Source: Lachnospiraceae bacterium UBA3845
GTDB taxonomy: Bacteria > Bacillota > Clostridia > Lachnospirales > Lachnospiraceae
DNA length: 20,467 bases
Direction of reading: 5' to 3'
NCBI GenBank assembly: GCA_002392705.1
Contig: DGHP01000123.1
Coordinates: forward strand, 26,261-46,727
How positions within the stretch are numbered: the first letter of the stretch is position 1; each line of letters starts with the position of its first letter. The notes below the pieces were generated by a model. The model did no database searches, was not told where the DNA came from, and saw only the letters and a list, made by a program, of their open reading frames with translations. Shown piece by piece: positions 6,643-13,618 of the stretch. The translations under genes and the position numbers were made by a program.

Positions 6643-8289
6643 ATGGGAGCTGACAACATCATTACCCTGCTTGGCGGACTTGGAGCCTTCCTGTTCGGTA
6701 TGCATTATATGGGTGAAGGTCTGGAACTGGCCGCAGGAACCAGGATGAAGGATCTTCTTGAAAAGCTGACAAGAAGACCGATTATCGGCTTCCTGGTCGG
6801 CATGCTGGTTACGGTTGTGATCCAGTCCTCGGCCGCCACGACGGTCATGGTCATGGGCTTCATCAACGCCGGAATCATGGATCTGGCCCAGGCGACGGGC
6901 GTTATCTTCGGCGCCAATATCGGTACGACCATCACCAGTATCCTGATTGCCCTGGACGTGTCCGGGATCGCTCCTTTCTGCATCGCGACGGGCGCCGTGA
7001 TGATGCTTTACTCAAAGCGGAAACGCAGCAGGCATTACGGACAGATTATTCTTGGCTTCGGTCTTCTCTTCCAGGGGCTTCATACCATGAGCGAATCGAT
7101 GATACCGCTCAGGGAATCTCCTGCTTTTCAGAACTTTATCCTTCACGCGAAAAATCCGCTGATCGGATTTCTGCTGGGCGTGCTGATCTGCGCGGTGCTT
7201 CAGAGTTCCTCTGCTTCCGTCGGTATTCTGCAGGCGCTCGCCATGCAGGGCCTGATGCCGGTCAGCTTTGCCGCCTATATTATCTGCGGCATCAATGTGG
7301 GTTCCTCCACGCCGCCGCTGCTTTCCGCCCTGAACGCAAGGCACAATGCGCAGCGGGCAGCTATCATCTATCTGATTTTCAACGTGGTCGGCGCCATTCT
7401 GTTTATTCCGCTGGCCATGTTCACCCCGCTGACGGCCTGGATCGAGCAGTCGGTTCCCAGCGCCGCCTTCCAGATTTCCCTGTTTCATATCCTGTTCAAG
7501 GTAGTTACCGGCATCCTGCTGATGCCGTGTGTATCGCTGGTTGTCAAACTGACTTACCGCATCATCCCGATCCAGGAGCACGAGAGCGAATTCCGGCTCA
7601 AGTATCTGGATAAGAAGCTGATCGGATCCCCTGCGGTCATGACTCTCCAGGTCGGAAAGGAAGTGGACCGGCTTGCCGGCTTTGTCCGCAGCAATCTGGA
7701 TCTGGCCCTGAAAGGGCTGGCGGCCCATGACGACTCGAAAAACGCTGAGATCAGCGACAATGAAGAGCTGATCGATTATCTGACCGGTGAGATCACAGAT
7801 TATCTGACCCGGGCAACGGTGGAAGAAGTTCCTCCGGAGGTATCCGAGTATCTGGGATGTGTGTATTCCGCGATCAATGACATGGAACAGATCGGCGACC
7901 ATGCGCTCAGAATCATGCAGGAAAATGAAAAGAACCTGGAGGACAAGCTGGTCTATTCGGATGAGGCCTCGAAAGAGCTGAAGGATCTCTCCCTTCAGGT
8001 TCTGGACCTTCTGGACACGGCGATCGCCGTCTTCTCCAGCCGCGAGATCACGCTGGAGCAGTGGTCTTTGATCAAAAAAGAGCAGAGGAAGATCATGCGG
8101 ATGAGCAGCCAGGCCCAGAACAACCATATGGAGCGGCTGCGCGACAAAAAATGTACATTTGAGCAGGGCCTTACCTTTGTGGAATCCCTTAACAGCCTCT
8201 CCCGTATCGTGAACCATATCTCGAATATCGCTGAGAGCATGCTGAGCGCGGAGGTCCGCGGAGGGCTGCCGGGGGCGAATGTGGGCTGA
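6643..8289 (+). CDS. Na+/phosphate cotransporter with PhoU-like C-terminal domain
   Basis: Membrane protein of 548 residues predicted to import phosphate with sodium. The N-terminal part has the two inverted Na/Pi cotransporter repeats, each marked by a QSS motif: QSSAATT at 61-67 followed by GANIGTT at 90-96, and QSSSAS at 187-192 followed by GINVGSS at 216-222. About eight hydrophobic helices span residues 5-305. Residues about 330-535 are a hydrophilic helical PhoU-like domain with NDMEQIGDHALRI (412-424) and HISNIAE (525-531). Start ATG 6643 follows a strong AGGAGGAG. It stands alone between a repeat array and the purE promoter. The second signature ends GSSTPP where the first reads GTTIT; this difference may affect ion or phosphate binding. 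Confidence 0.93.
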   Translation: MGADNIITLLGGLGAFLFGMHYMGEGLELAAGTRMKDLLEKLTRRPIIGFLVGMLVTVVIQSSAATTVMVMGFINAGIMDLAQATGVIFGANIGTTITSILIALDVSGIAPFCIATGAVMMLYSKRKRSRHYGQIILGFGLLFQGLHTMSESMIPLRESPAFQNFILHAKNPLIGFLLGVLICAVLQSSSASVGILQALAMQGLMPVSFAAYIICGINVGSSTPPLLSALNARHNAQRAAIIYLIFNVVGAILFIPLAMFTPLTAWIEQSVPSAAFQISLFHILFKVVTGILLMPCVSLVVKLTYRIIPIQEHESEFRLKYLDKKLIGSPAVMTLQVGKEVDRLAGFVRSNLDLALKGLAAHDDSKNAEISDNEELIDYLTGEITDYLTRATVEEVPPEVSEYLGCVYSAINDMEQIGDHALRIMQENEKNLEDKLVYSDEASKELKDLSLQVLDLLDTAIAVFSSREITLEQWSLIKKEQRKIMRMSSQAQNNHMERLRDKKCTFEQGLTFVESLNSLSRIVNHISNIAESMLSAEVRGGLPGANVG

Positions 8290-8308
8290 ACCTGGTATTT
8301 GAAAGCGG

Positions 8309-8337
8309 TTGACACCTTTTTTCTGAATATGTAGAAT
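8309..8337 (+). promoter_or_regulatory. sigma-A promoter of the purEMND operon
   Basis: TTGACA (8309-8314), a 17-base spacer and TAGAAT (8332-8337): a perfect -35 and a 5-of-6 -10 at ideal spacing, 20 bases after the transporter stop. Transcription should begin near 8344 and give a leader of about 90 bases before purE. I see no purine riboswitch core in that leader. Confidence 0.85.
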
Positions 8338-8351
8338 GAAAAGACCTTATT

Positions 8352-8371
8352 ATTCACGGCCTGTTTGAAAT
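8352..8371 (+). repeat. half-copy of the dispersed hairpin element
   Basis: ATTCACGGCCTGTTTGAAAT matches the left arm of the element at 18309-18330 with only one base missing (GGCC-TG versus GGCCGTG). The partner arm is absent. It lies at the very start of the predicted purE transcript. Confidence 0.8.
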
Positions 8372-8406
8372 ATGGTGCCGCAGGGGCAGTATGAGGAAGA
8401 CAGGCC
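8358..8406 (+). promoter_or_regulatory. long-range stem in the purE leader
   Basis: GGCCTGT (8358-8364) is the perfect reverse complement of ACAGGCC (8400-8406), enclosing 35 bases, and the stem ends 13 bases before the AGGAGG of purE (8420-8425). One side of the stem is built from the half-copy of the dispersed repeat. It could fold in the leader RNA and affect purE expression; this is inference. Confidence 0.45.
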
Positions 8407-8433
8407 AGTACGTTATTAGAGGAGGAATTCTGA

Positions 8434-8940
8434 ATGGCGAAGGTCGGCATCGTGATGGGCAGTGATTCGGATCTGCCGGTGATGGCAAAGGCGGCGGATA
8501 TTCTGGAAGAATTTGGAATTGAGTATGAGATGTCGATCATCTCCGCACACAGAGAGCCGGATATCTTTTTTGACTATGCGAAGAATGCGGCGGACAGAGG
8601 ACTGAAGGTTATCATTGCGGGTGCCGGGCTGGCAGCCCATCTGCCGGGCATGTGCGCGGCTCTTTTCCCGCTTCCGGTGATCGGCGTTCCCATGCATACC
8701 AGCTCCCTCGGCGGGCGTGACAGCCTGTATTCGATCGTGCAGATGCCGGGCGGGATTCCGGTGGCGACGGTTGCGATCAACGGCGGAAAGAACGCGGGGC
8801 TTCTGGCTGTAAGGATGCTGGCCATCAGCGACGATTCGCTTGTTGAAAAGCTCAGGGAATACAGCGCGAAGATGTGCGCGGAAGTTCAGAAGACGGATGC
8901 CCGGCTGAAGGAGACCGGCTACCGGAATTATACAAAATAA
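8434..8940 (+). CDS. purE: N5-carboxyaminoimidazole ribonucleotide mutase
   Basis: Catalytic subunit converting N5-CAIR to CAIR in purine synthesis. The 168-residue product has GSDSDLP at 9-15, SAHREP at 37-42 with the catalytic His39, and [10 protein letters not shown] at 63-72. The size and the His-containing motifs fit class I PurE, which works with PurK; no purK is in the window. ATG 8434 follows AGGAGG with an eight-base gap. It is the first gene of the purEMND run behind a strong promoter. Confidence 0.96.
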   Translation: MAKVGIVMGSDSDLPVMAKAADILEEFGIEYEMSIISAHREPDIFFDYAKNAADRGLKVIIAGAGLAAHLPGMCAALFPLPVIGVPMHTSSLGGRDSLYSIVQMPGGIPVATVAINGGKNAGLLAVRMLAISDDSLVEKLREYSAKMCAEVQKTDARLKETGYRNYTK

Positions 8941-8972
8941 TAAAGATACGGATTCCGACGGAAGGGACAGAT

Positions 8973-9998
8973 ATGGATTATAAGAATGCTGGAGTAGACA
9001 TCGAAGCCGGTTACCGGTCAGTGGAACTGATGAAAGAGCATATCGCCAGGACCATGCGCAGCGAGGTCCTGACGGATATCGGCGGCTTTTCCGGAGCTTT
9101 TTCCATGGAAAAGCTGAAGGGAATGGAGCATCCGGTGCTGGTATCCGGGACGGACGGCGTCGGCACGAAGCTGAAGCTTGCCTTTATTATGGACCGGCAC
9201 GATACGGTCGGGATCGACTGCGTCGCCATGTGCGTGAACGATATCGCCTGCGCGGGCGGGGAACCGCTGTTTTTCCTTGATTATATCGCCTGCGGGAAGA
9301 ACTATCCGCAGAAGATCGCACAGATTGTATCGGGCGTAGCCGAGGGCTGCGTACAGTCGGGAGCTGCCCTGATCGGCGGCGAGACCGCAGAGATGCCGGG
9401 CTTCTACCCGGAGGATGAGTATGACCTGGCGGGTTTTGCGGTCGGCGCGGTGGATCAGAAGGACCTGATCACAGGAAAAGGAATCCGGCCGGGCGACCTG
9501 CTGGTCGGCATTGCCTCCAGCGGCGTGCACAGCAACGGATTCTCTCTTGTGCGCAAGGTATTTGACATGGATGAGAAGACTTTGGGCTGCTATCATGAAG
9601 CCCTGGGCGGGACCCTCGGGGACACTCTGCTCCGGCCGACAAAGATCTATGTGAAGGCTCTGCGCGGCGTGAAGGAATCCGGAGTGGAGATCAAAGGCTG
9701 CAGCCACATCACGGGCGGCGGCTTCTATGAAAATGTGCCCCGCATGCTTCCGGACGGAGTAAAAGCGCTGATCCGCAGGGACAGCTACAGCGTGCCGCCG
9801 ATTTTCGGCATGCTGCAGAAGGACGGACAGATCGAAGAGAGGATCATGTATAATACCTTCAACATGGGAATCGGTATGGTCATGGCAGTTGACAAAAAGG
9901 ATGCCGGTAAGGCCATGGAAGCCGTGGAAAAGGCCGGTGAGAAGGCATATCTGATCGGAGAAGTCGCAGAAGGCGAAAAGTGCTGCGAACTTGTATGA
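8973..9998 (+). CDS. purM: phosphoribosylformylglycinamidine cyclo-ligase (AIR synthetase)
   Basis: ATP-dependent ring closure of FGAM to AIR. The 341-residue product has GTDGVGTKL at 59-67, GGETAEMPG at 135-143, the ITGGG motif at 246-250 and FNMGIGM at 296-302, all typical of PurM. The frame is open from 8874, inside purE, but ATG 8973 is chosen because it has GAAGGG at 8961-8966, gives the usual family length, and starts with the conserved [13 protein letters not shown]. It begins 32 bases after the purE stop. Confidence 0.97.
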   Translation: MDYKNAGVDIEAGYRSVELMKEHIARTMRSEVLTDIGGFSGAFSMEKLKGMEHPVLVSGTDGVGTKLKLAFIMDRHDTVGIDCVAMCVNDIACAGGEPLFFLDYIACGKNYPQKIAQIVSGVAEGCVQSGAALIGGETAEMPGFYPEDEYDLAGFAVGAVDQKDLITGKGIRPGDLLVGIASSGVHSNGFSLVRKVFDMDEKTLGCYHEALGGTLGDTLLRPTKIYVKALRGVKESGVEIKGCSHITGGGFYENVPRMLPDGVKALIRRDSYSVPPIFGMLQKDGQIEERIMYNTFNMGIGMVMAVDKKDAGKAMEAVEKAGEKAYLIGEVAEGEKCCELV

Positions 9999-10029
9999 GA
10001 TGAAAAAGCAGAACTGCAGGGAGGGTTCA

Positions 10030-10671
10030 GTGACAAATATAGCGGTGCTGGTATCCGGAGGAGGAACGAATCTGCAGGCGATCATCGAATCTGTCGCGGA
10101 CGGTTCCATCCGGAATGTAAAAATCTGCGCGGTGATCTCAAACAACAAAAACGCATATGCGCTGGAGAGGGCGCGGAAAGCAGGCATAGAAGCGCTCTGC
10201 GTTTCGCCGAAGGACTATGACTCCAGAGAAGCCTTCAATGAAGCGCTCCTTGGCGCTGTCCGGGAGGCCGGCGCGGACCTGGTGGTGCTTGCCGGATTTC
10301 TCTGCGTGATACCGCCTCAGATGGTGGAGGCCTATCCCAACCGGATTATCAACATCCACCCGTCCCTGATTCCGTCTTTCTGCGGTACAGGCTACTATGG
10401 CCTGAAGGTGCATGAGGCGGCTCTTGCGCGGGGCGTGAGGGTTTCCGGCGCGACCGTACATTTTGTGGACCGGGGAACCGACACCGGCCCGATTATTCTG
10501 CAGAAAGCTGTGGAGGTGAAGGAGGATGATACGCCCAGGTCCCTCCAGCAGCGCATTATGGAAGAGGCGGAATGGAAGATTCTGCCCGAAGCGATCCGGC
10601 TGATCGCGGACGGAAGAGTGACAGTGGACGGCAGGAAAGTGAATATCCTGCCGGCTGAGCCGGAAAAATGA
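10030..10671 (+). CDS. purN: phosphoribosylglycinamide formyltransferase (10-formyl-THF dependent)
   Basis: Transfers a formyl group to GAR. The 213-residue product has SGGGTN at 9-14, the catalytic NIHPSLIPSF at 108-117 (Asn108, His110) and RGTDTGPII at 148-156 with Asp151. GTG 10030 is chosen over a TTG at 9991 and an ATG at 10000. GGGAGG lies directly upstream (about 10019-10024) at good spacing, and the protein then starts at the first beta strand (MTNIAVLVSGGGTN), as in relatives. It starts 31 bases after the purM stop. Confidence 0.94.
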   Translation: MTNIAVLVSGGGTNLQAIIESVADGSIRNVKICAVISNNKNAYALERARKAGIEALCVSPKDYDSREAFNEALLGAVREAGADLVVLAGFLCVIPPQMVEAYPNRIINIHPSLIPSFCGTGYYGLKVHEAALARGVRVSGATVHFVDRGTDTGPIILQKAVEVKEDDTPRSLQQRIMEEAEWKILPEAIRLIADGRVTVDGRKVNILPAEPEK

Positions 10672-10756
10672 GTGATTGATATCCGGCGGCTGAAAGCGGG
10701 CGCCCGGATACGGCGGCAGCGGCACGGAAGGGATGCCTGCCGGGAAGGATGGATGT

Positions 10757-12031
10757 ATGAATGTATTGATCGTTGGGAGCGGCGGCAGAGAGCATGCCAT
10801 CGCCTATAAGGTTGCGCAGAGCAGCAGAGTTGACAAAATATACTGCGCGCCGGGGAACGCGGGGATCGCCGAGTACGCCGAGCTGGTTCCGATCAGTGCC
10901 TCCGATTATGGGGCACTGGCGGATTTTGCAAAGGCTCATCAGGTGGATCTTACGGTCATCGGTATGGATGATCCGCTGGTCGGCGGAATTGTGGATGTTT
11001 TTGAGAGCAGGGGGCTGAGGGTTTTCGGACCCCGGGCCGACGCGGCCATTCTGGAGGGCAGCAAAGCCTTTGCGAAGGGCCTGATGAAAAAGTATTCGAT
11101 TCCGACCGCCCGCTATGAGGTCTTCGAAGACAGGGATAAGGCGGAGGAATATCTCCGGACGCAGGCAGAATTTCCCATCGTCCTGAAGGCGAGCGGGCTC
11201 GCGCTGGGCAAGGGCGTTCTGATCTGTCAGAACCTTGAAGAAGCCCTGCAGGGAACGGAAGAGATCATGGGCCTGAAGAAGTTCGGGAGCGCCGGCGATC
11301 AGATGGTGATCGAGGAGTTCATGACAGGCCGCGAGGTATCGGTCCTGAGCTTTGTCGACGGAAAGACGGTCAAAGAGATGGCCTCCGCCCAGGATCACAA
11401 GCGGGCCGGGGACGGCGATACAGGGCTGAATACGGGCGGCATGGGCAATTTCTCCCCAAGTCCTTTCTATACAAAAGAGGTACAGGAATACTGTCAGAAG
11501 TATATCTTCCAGCCTACGGTGGACGCGATGCGGGCCGAGGGAAGGGAGTTTCGCGGCGTAATCTTCTTCGGACTCATGCTGACGGAGGACGGGCCGAAGG
11601 TTCTGGAGTACAACTGCCGTTTCGGCGATCCTGAAGCGCAGGTTGTCCTGCCCAGGATGGAAAATGATATCGTGGATGTCTTCGAAGCCTGCATCGACGG
11701 AACTCTGGACCGGATCGATCTGAAATTCCGGGATGAGGCCTGCGTGTGCGTGGTTCTGGCTTCGGACGGCTACCCCCTCTCCTATGAGAAGGGAAAGGAG
11801 ATCCGCGGGCTGGAGCATTTTAAAGGCAGGGACGGCTATTTCTGCTTCCATGCGGGAACCGCGTTCCGGGACGGTAAGATCGTCACGAACGGCGGCAGGG
11901 TATTTGGAGTGACGGCTCTGGGAGAGGACCTGAAAAAAGCCAGGGAGAACGCCTACAGGGCTGTCGGCTGGGTGGATTTTGACAACAAGTATTACCGGCA
12001 TGATATCGGAAAAGCAATCGATGAGGCATAA
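10757..12031 (+). CDS. purD: phosphoribosylamine-glycine ligase
   Basis: ATP-grasp enzyme joining phosphoribosylamine and glycine to give GAR, the substrate of PurN. The 424-residue product has VGSGGREHA at 6-14, GSKAFAKGLM at 101-110, the ATP-grasp segment KASGLALGKGV at 144-154, NTGGMGNFSPSP at 225-236 and EYNCRFGDPEAQ at 284-295. ATG 10757 follows AAGGA at 10745-10749 with a seven-base gap; the open frame from 10733 begins before that site. The 85-base gap from purN contains an inverted repeat, TATCCGG (10680-10686) with CCGGATA (10704-10710). Position 146 is Ser where many PurD proteins have Asp (KADG). Confidence 0.96.
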   Translation: MNVLIVGSGGREHAIAYKVAQSSRVDKIYCAPGNAGIAEYAELVPISASDYGALADFAKAHQVDLTVIGMDDPLVGGIVDVFESRGLRVFGPRADAAILEGSKAFAKGLMKKYSIPTARYEVFEDRDKAEEYLRTQAEFPIVLKASGLALGKGVLICQNLEEALQGTEEIMGLKKFGSAGDQMVIEEFMTGREVSVLSFVDGKTVKEMASAQDHKRAGDGDTGLNTGGMGNFSPSPFYTKEVQEYCQKYIFQPTVDAMRAEGREFRGVIFFGLMLTEDGPKVLEYNCRFGDPEAQVVLPRMENDIVDVFEACIDGTLDRIDLKFRDEACVCVVLASDGYPLSYEKGKEIRGLEHFKGRDGYFCFHAGTAFRDGKIVTNGGRVFGVTALGEDLKKARENAYRAVGWVDFDNKYYRHDIGKAIDEA

Positions 12032-12092
12032 AAGCGGAAGCTGCGGCATGTAACTGGAGCAGCGGGAAGCTAAGGGCAGGGGGTCTGTGATC

Positions 12093-13535
12093 ATGTTAAA
12101 AGTACAGAAGCGTAGAAGTCTCGCGGCAGTCTTTATGACGGTACTGCTGCTGCTGAGTATGGGGACGGTCCTGCATGCGGACGAGGAACTGTCGGATGAC
12201 AATTCCCTCGCCAGCCTGGGTATCCAGACGGAGGATATCACGATCAGTCCTGATTTCTCCTATGATATCTGGTCCTATGATGTAGTGGTCCCGGCGTACA
12301 CGACAGAGCTGGAGCTGGAACCTGTCACTTCGAATGCGAACGCGACCATCTCCGATATCAGCGGAACAACGCTGGATGAGAACGGAAACGGAACCGTTGT
12401 GATCACCGTATTGAGTGAGAGCGGCAATCCGATCCAGTACGTCCTGAATGTGACCCGGGAGGAAGAGGTCAGGGATCCCGCTCAGGCGATCTCTGAAAAT
12501 GAAGCTGATCTTGTGGAGACTCCCCCGGCTCCCGTGGAGCCGCAGACGGAAGATCCCCGCTATGTAAAGGTGGACAAGAACTCTCTCCAGGAAGCGGAGA
12601 ATACCATCGAACGCCTGCAGAAGGAGATAGAGGCATACAAGGAGAGAAATAATCTCTTCACCTATGTGATCTACGGACTGATTGCCGTCTCCGTGGTCCT
12701 GCTTTTCATCGTGATCAACCTGCTGCTCCGCAGGAGGGATGTTTCACGCGAACTGAAGGAATACCGGAAGATGGAAAACGCCCAGGGCAGCATCCCGGGA
12801 AGAGGCGAGGCAGCATATTCCCGGAAGATTCCCGAGGAAGACCGCTGGCCGGATGATGATGACGACTGGAATGACTGGGAGGAAGAAGAGGCCCGGGAGA
12901 AGAAAGGCAGAAAAAAGAAGGGCAGACAGAACCGCAGAGATGACGCTGCAGCGCAGCGCGGGGAAGCGGTCAACGTGCAGACTTCCTGGACGGAGACGCA
13001 GGTCGGCACGCCCGCGGAGCCATCCAGAAGATATTCCGGATCAGCCGGCAGAGGACGCGGGAGCGACACATCTGCCCGGACCGAGAACGCGGGAAGAAAC
13101 CAGGCCCCGGCTGAGAGAAAGCAGGCATCCTCCCGCAGCAGCTCCGGAAACAGGGGGTCTAAAAAGGTGTCCGATGATACCAGGATGTACCGGGCTTCTT
13201 CCGGTCAGAACCAGCCCTCACAGAGAGTACCGGGAGACCAGACCAGGATGATGCGGCCGGTCAGCAGGACGGATGTGAAGGAAGACGAGGCGCGCAGGGC
13301 CGTTCAGGAAGAAATGCGCAAAGTACAGGAGGGACGCCGCGCGGAAGCAGAGCGCCAGAAGGCTGAGGAGAAGGTCATCGAGCAGACTGCGGAGAGAGAA
13401 AGAGCCGCACAGGAAGCTGCGCTCCGCGCTGCTGAAGCCGCTTCGGCAGCGCAGAAGGCTGCTGAGAACGGCAGCGGAGATCCTTCTAAGGCCGCGGACC
13501 GGAAGGATGTACAGATTGATCTGATCGATCTTTGA
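12093..13535 (+). CDS. membrane-anchored cadherin-like beta-sandwich protein with long charged tail
   Basis: The 480-residue product has a signal peptide at about 1-29 (basic LKVQKRR, then a hydrophobic core, ending near LHA-DEE). Residues about 35-123 resemble the cadherin-like beta-sandwich domain common in Clostridia (SLASLGIQ, SPDFSYDIWSYDVVVP, PIQYVLNVTRE). A Pro/Glu linker, a short coiled-coil-like stretch (165-186) and one transmembrane helix (about 189-212, followed by LLRRRD) come next. The remaining 265 residues should be cytoplasmic. They include an acidic patch WPDDDDDWNDWEEEE (252-266), a basic KKGRKKKGRQNRR patch (270-282), a Ser/Arg/Gln-rich disordered region, and an Ala/Glu/Arg-rich helix at about 397-458, ending VQIDLIDL. 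ATG 12093 has AGGGGG nine bases upstream; a GTG at 12087 is too close to it. Function unknown. Confidence 0.85.
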   Translation: MLKVQKRRSLAAVFMTVLLLLSMGTVLHADEELSDDNSLASLGIQTEDITISPDFSYDIWSYDVVVPAYTTELELEPVTSNANATISDISGTTLDENGNGTVVITVLSESGNPIQYVLNVTREEEVRDPAQAISENEADLVETPPAPVEPQTEDPRYVKVDKNSLQEAENTIERLQKEIEAYKERNNLFTYVIYGLIAVSVVLLFIVINLLLRRRDVSRELKEYRKMENAQGSIPGRGEAAYSRKIPEEDRWPDDDDDWNDWEEEEAREKKGRKKKGRQNRRDDAAAQRGEAVNVQTSWTETQVGTPAEPSRRYSGSAGRGRGSDTSARTENAGRNQAPAERKQASSRSSSGNRGSKKVSDDTRMYRASSGQNQPSQRVPGDQTRMMRPVSRTDVKEDEARRAVQEEMRKVQEGRRAEAERQKAEEKVIEQTAERERAAQEAALRAAEAASAAQKAAENGSGDPSKAADRKDVQIDLIDL

Positions 13536-13618
13536 CAGAAGCCCCTTTTAAGGGCGGCGGGAGACAGCAGGCGGGGATGACCGGTGCAGACGCCGGATTC
13601 TGCCTGCGGAGATAAAGT

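Noticed and set aside
8338..8433. Guanine or adenine riboswitch in the purE leader
   Set aside because: I do not see the conserved purine-riboswitch core or its paired loops; the leader is also short.
10556..12241. 561-codon minus-strand open frame opposite purD
   Set aside because: purD is certain on the plus strand; the minus-strand product is rich in His, Arg, Pro and Gln, as expected of an antisense shadow.
13536..13618. CtsR operator before clpC
   Set aside because: No tandem GGTCAAA heptamers are present in the gap.
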